This document shows positions 61,640-64,000 of a stretch of 64,000 nucleotides of DNA, piece by piece. The position numbers and the translations under genes were made by a program. The notes under the pieces are model-generated. The model was not told the DNA's origin. It worked only from the letters and a program-made list of their open reading frames with translations, and searched no databases. This DNA comes from Marchantia polymorpha subsp. ruderalis (Eukaryota; Streptophyta; Marchantiopsida; Marchantiales; Marchantiaceae). Location of the stretch: positions 27,158,501 through 27,222,500 of the forward strand of contig AP031352.1 of assembly GCA_037833965.1 (NCBI GenBank). The letters are read 5' to 3'. The stretch's first letter is position 1. Every line of letters begins with the position of its first letter.

Positions 61640-64000
61640 AAAAATATATGAAAGTAACAAAATTTGCTAATAAATTCTACTCGTGTTTCTGAAGTGAAAC
61701 TTGAATAGTAGCACAATGTCTACTAAAATTTTCCAATAGAGTAATTTTGATCGGCACATTGTTTCGATTGAGTTTACTGTCAATATTGACTAGTTCAACA
61801 CTTTTTATAAAAGAGTGCATCTTCAATAAATTAATTCCATATGTTGATATGTTTCAATCTAGTTTCAATTATTTGATTTATAGAAAAATTAAATGCACTT
61901 TAATATATCAAAATAATGATTTAAAACTTAATATTATATATCTCATTTCATTAATAAGTTCATTCAATTAAAAGCTTTCTTTGTTACTCTTACATATTCA
62001 ACTTCTGTTGTGGATTGAACGACACATTTTTGCAAAATAGATCTCATCATCAAATGTAAACACATACTCAATTTAAATCCATAATCAAGATCAACTTAGT
62101 TTAGCAAAAAATTTCATTCAATAATAAATCATCGAATAATTTATCAAAATACTTAGTATTCTTAAAGTACTTGAAAATTCATTTCATTGACTTCTTAATG
62201 CATCTTTTCTATATTTCACATATAACCGCTCATTTTGTTCATAATTAAAGCAATATCAGGTCTTATGCACATCAACAAATATATAAATATTGTGACAAGT
62301 CACATATTAGTCATATCTTAACATACTTTGCTACAAATGAGAAAAATTTGTTAGACATCACACCTTTTTCTTGTGTGAAGTCTTTTATTATCAACCTGGA
62401 TTTGAAAATTTTCCTCTCAAGATATACTAGATTAAACTTCAGCTTGTATAATCATTTGCAATCAATCAAAGTTTGATTTTTTGAAGCTTTTGTAGCTTCT
62501 AGTTCTTGTTATTCATCACGTTTGCAACCCACATTTCATAATAACATTTCATTCAAGCTTATAAACAGAGGCTTAAACTACTTAAAAAATACGGTACTTT
62601 TCATCTAAAATCAGCGCAATGTCATCATCATATTAGAATCAATATCACAATTTTTAACAATGGAGAAATCAGTCCATAGTCCATACTGTACATGAGTCAT
62701 ACTAATTTGATTTGATGATTTCATGGTGGATATTTATGATTAATCTTTATTATCTTGTGTAGATACTTTAAACTCATCAACAATAACTTGCTTTTCTAAT
62801 TGTTGCTTTTCATAAATTTGGTTCATATGAATTGGAGTTTCTTCTTGGGTCATATAATTAATCACATAATGATCAATTTTACCAAAAAACATAAGTGAGT
62901 TTAAATATATTGTTGTTAGTATAAGAAGACAAAAAAATCTTACTTTCTTTCAATAATATGGAATTATTAAAAGTAAAAATACATACATACAATAATTTTA
63001 TATGTCACAACATCTCATAGCTTATAATCCTTTACATCAATATCATACTTAAAAAATAACATTTTATGAATGTAGAATACATCTTGATAGTATATTATGT
63101 GGATCTGAAAATATACACCATACAACAAAAAAATCTTAAACAACTATTGTCAGTCCATTTTTGTTCATGATCCAATTCAAACAGTGAAGACTTTTATTGC
63201 ACTAAAAGAAGAAAAATATTATCAAATATACTTATGAAAAATTCAGCTTAAAATTCATTTGATTTACTTGATTGATTTAACATACTAGGCATTTTTTCCA
63301 ACATTGTTCATTGAAAGTCTTAGAAACAACATTTTGTTGCAGATTATAAACCGTGATAAGATAACTAAAAATTTACTATTATTTGCAAAAACTTTGAAAT
63401 TACCCCAATGTATACTTCCTATTATTATTTGTATGTAAATATCTCACTTTTTGTTTGGTTTTAATCTCAACTTGTATTTTCTAACTTTTATAAGGTGTAA
63501 AAACAAAATACATACAAACCTTGAATAATAATCAATAAAAGATACATATTACAAATTTTCATAGGGTGAGATGTTGAAGGCAGTTTTCTTGTGTACATAT
63601 TCAACTAATTTGTTTAAATTGGAGTTATAACCCTAAAAACTTGACTATGATGGTTCTACATAATACAATATTCACAAAATTTCAAATCAACTTTATTTTT
63701 TTTCATGTAACAAGTTCTTATTGTCAAATAATATCAAGTATTCATTATTCATGTATTCTAGCCTAAAGTATCATACATGAGACATTTCAACTTTATAAGT
63801 AGGAAAATTGGCTTCATCACAAATGATAATGCCTCAAACATATATCAAACCTTGTGCTTATGAAATTTTAACATAATTTTATTATGTATTGCCACGTCTA
63901 ACACTAACTTTCTAGAGTTTCATTATAGATATATCAAATCAAACATTCATAAAAAATTATATTTTTTTTTCATATTTTGTACAAATCTAACTTGAATCAA
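61640..64000 (-). mobile_element. Decayed Ty1/copia retrotransposon pol (5' part beyond the window)
   Basis: Minus-strand translation with many stops and frame changes gives copia domains in the right order from high to low coordinates. Integrase core appears as RYLHTNNNRKYT (63408-63446), YNLQQNVVSKT (about 63310-63350) and DIDVKDYKL (about 63020-63050). The reverse transcriptase start is FKSRLIIKDFTQEKG (62361-62406). The connection and RNase H parts are LLMCIRPDIA (62249-62280), QSTTEVEYV (about 61990-62020) and ELVNIDSKLN (about 61760-61790). The polymerase core with the YVDD motif is missing: readable RT stops at about 62314 and the connection begins at about 62295. Several altered residues (N for D, N and R for G, K for E) are G-to-A changes of the kind left by deaminated methylcytosine. 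The element is certainly inactive. Protease, gag and the 5' LTR, if kept, lie beyond 64000. Confidence 0.75.

Larger units (their letters stand above)
57900..61640. other. AT-rich block with decayed repeat DNA
   Basis: Very AT-rich DNA with only short ORFs. It contains a copia gag trace on the minus strand (59168-59216) and the 44-bp tandem duplication at 60753-60840. The LTR between the pol remnant above 61640 and the gag trace should lie here, but I could not fix its ends. Confidence 0.45.

Noticed and set aside
61747-61971. 74-codon + strand ORF
   Set aside because: It is antisense to the RNase H end of the decayed copia pol.

Overview
The window looks like nuclear DNA of a land plant, probably a non-seed plant such as a bryophyte. 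That placement is an inference: the coding exons match plant protein families, the introns are GT-AG with one GC-AG, and the mobile DNA is Ty1/copia-type. No ribosome-binding sites, operons, CRISPR arrays or phage genes are seen. Composition is strongly two-phase. Roughly 4.4-43.4 kb and 49.7-57.8 kb are of balanced GC and carry all recognisable genes. Three blocks (about 0.8-3.65 kb, 43.9-49.6 kb and 57.9-64 kb) are very AT-rich and carry decayed transposons or nothing recognisable.

Three protein-coding genes were reconstructed exon by exon, all on the + strand, each with open reading phase preserved across every junction. (1) 5568-11430, ten exons, 361 codons: a 3'-5' exonuclease-fold (RNase D/EXD-like) domain followed by a C-terminal KH domain, the plant 'exonuclease/KH' family. 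(2) 17340-23646, seven exons, 683 codons: an N-terminal C2 domain followed by a long Ser/Pro- and Gln-rich tail with seven ~18-residue tandem repeats and a basic C-terminus. (3) 35410-37216, three exons, 392 codons: a 2-oxoglutarate/Fe(II) dioxygenase of the gibberellin-oxidase-like group with all catalytic residues present. Long purine- or pyrimidine-rich leaders lie upstream of each gene. The three genes share no obvious pathway.

Mobile DNA: the right end holds a heavily decayed Ty1/copia pol on the minus strand (about 61.64 kb to beyond the edge) with integrase, partial reverse transcriptase and RNase H traces in order, an internal deletion that removes the polymerase core, and substitutions of the cytosine-deamination type. 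A second copia gag trace lies at 59.17-59.22 kb. A tRNA-iMet primer-binding site (47182-47192) next to an LTR-like end at 47195, plus a related block at 43.45-43.55 kb, suggests another minus-strand LTR element of about 4 kb.

The remaining space (11.4-15.6, 23.6-34.9, 37.2-43.4 and 48-57.9 kb) has many short ORFs but none I can support as genes. It does contain microsatellites, several clear inverted repeats (3758-3811, 28261-28320, 30026-30082, 40478-40531), a telomere-like motif cluster near 34.05-34.2 kb and G-rich tracts. I did not find a convincing new biological system. The best candidates for a second look are the C2/Q-repeat protein, the isolated hairpins and the decayed LTR elements.
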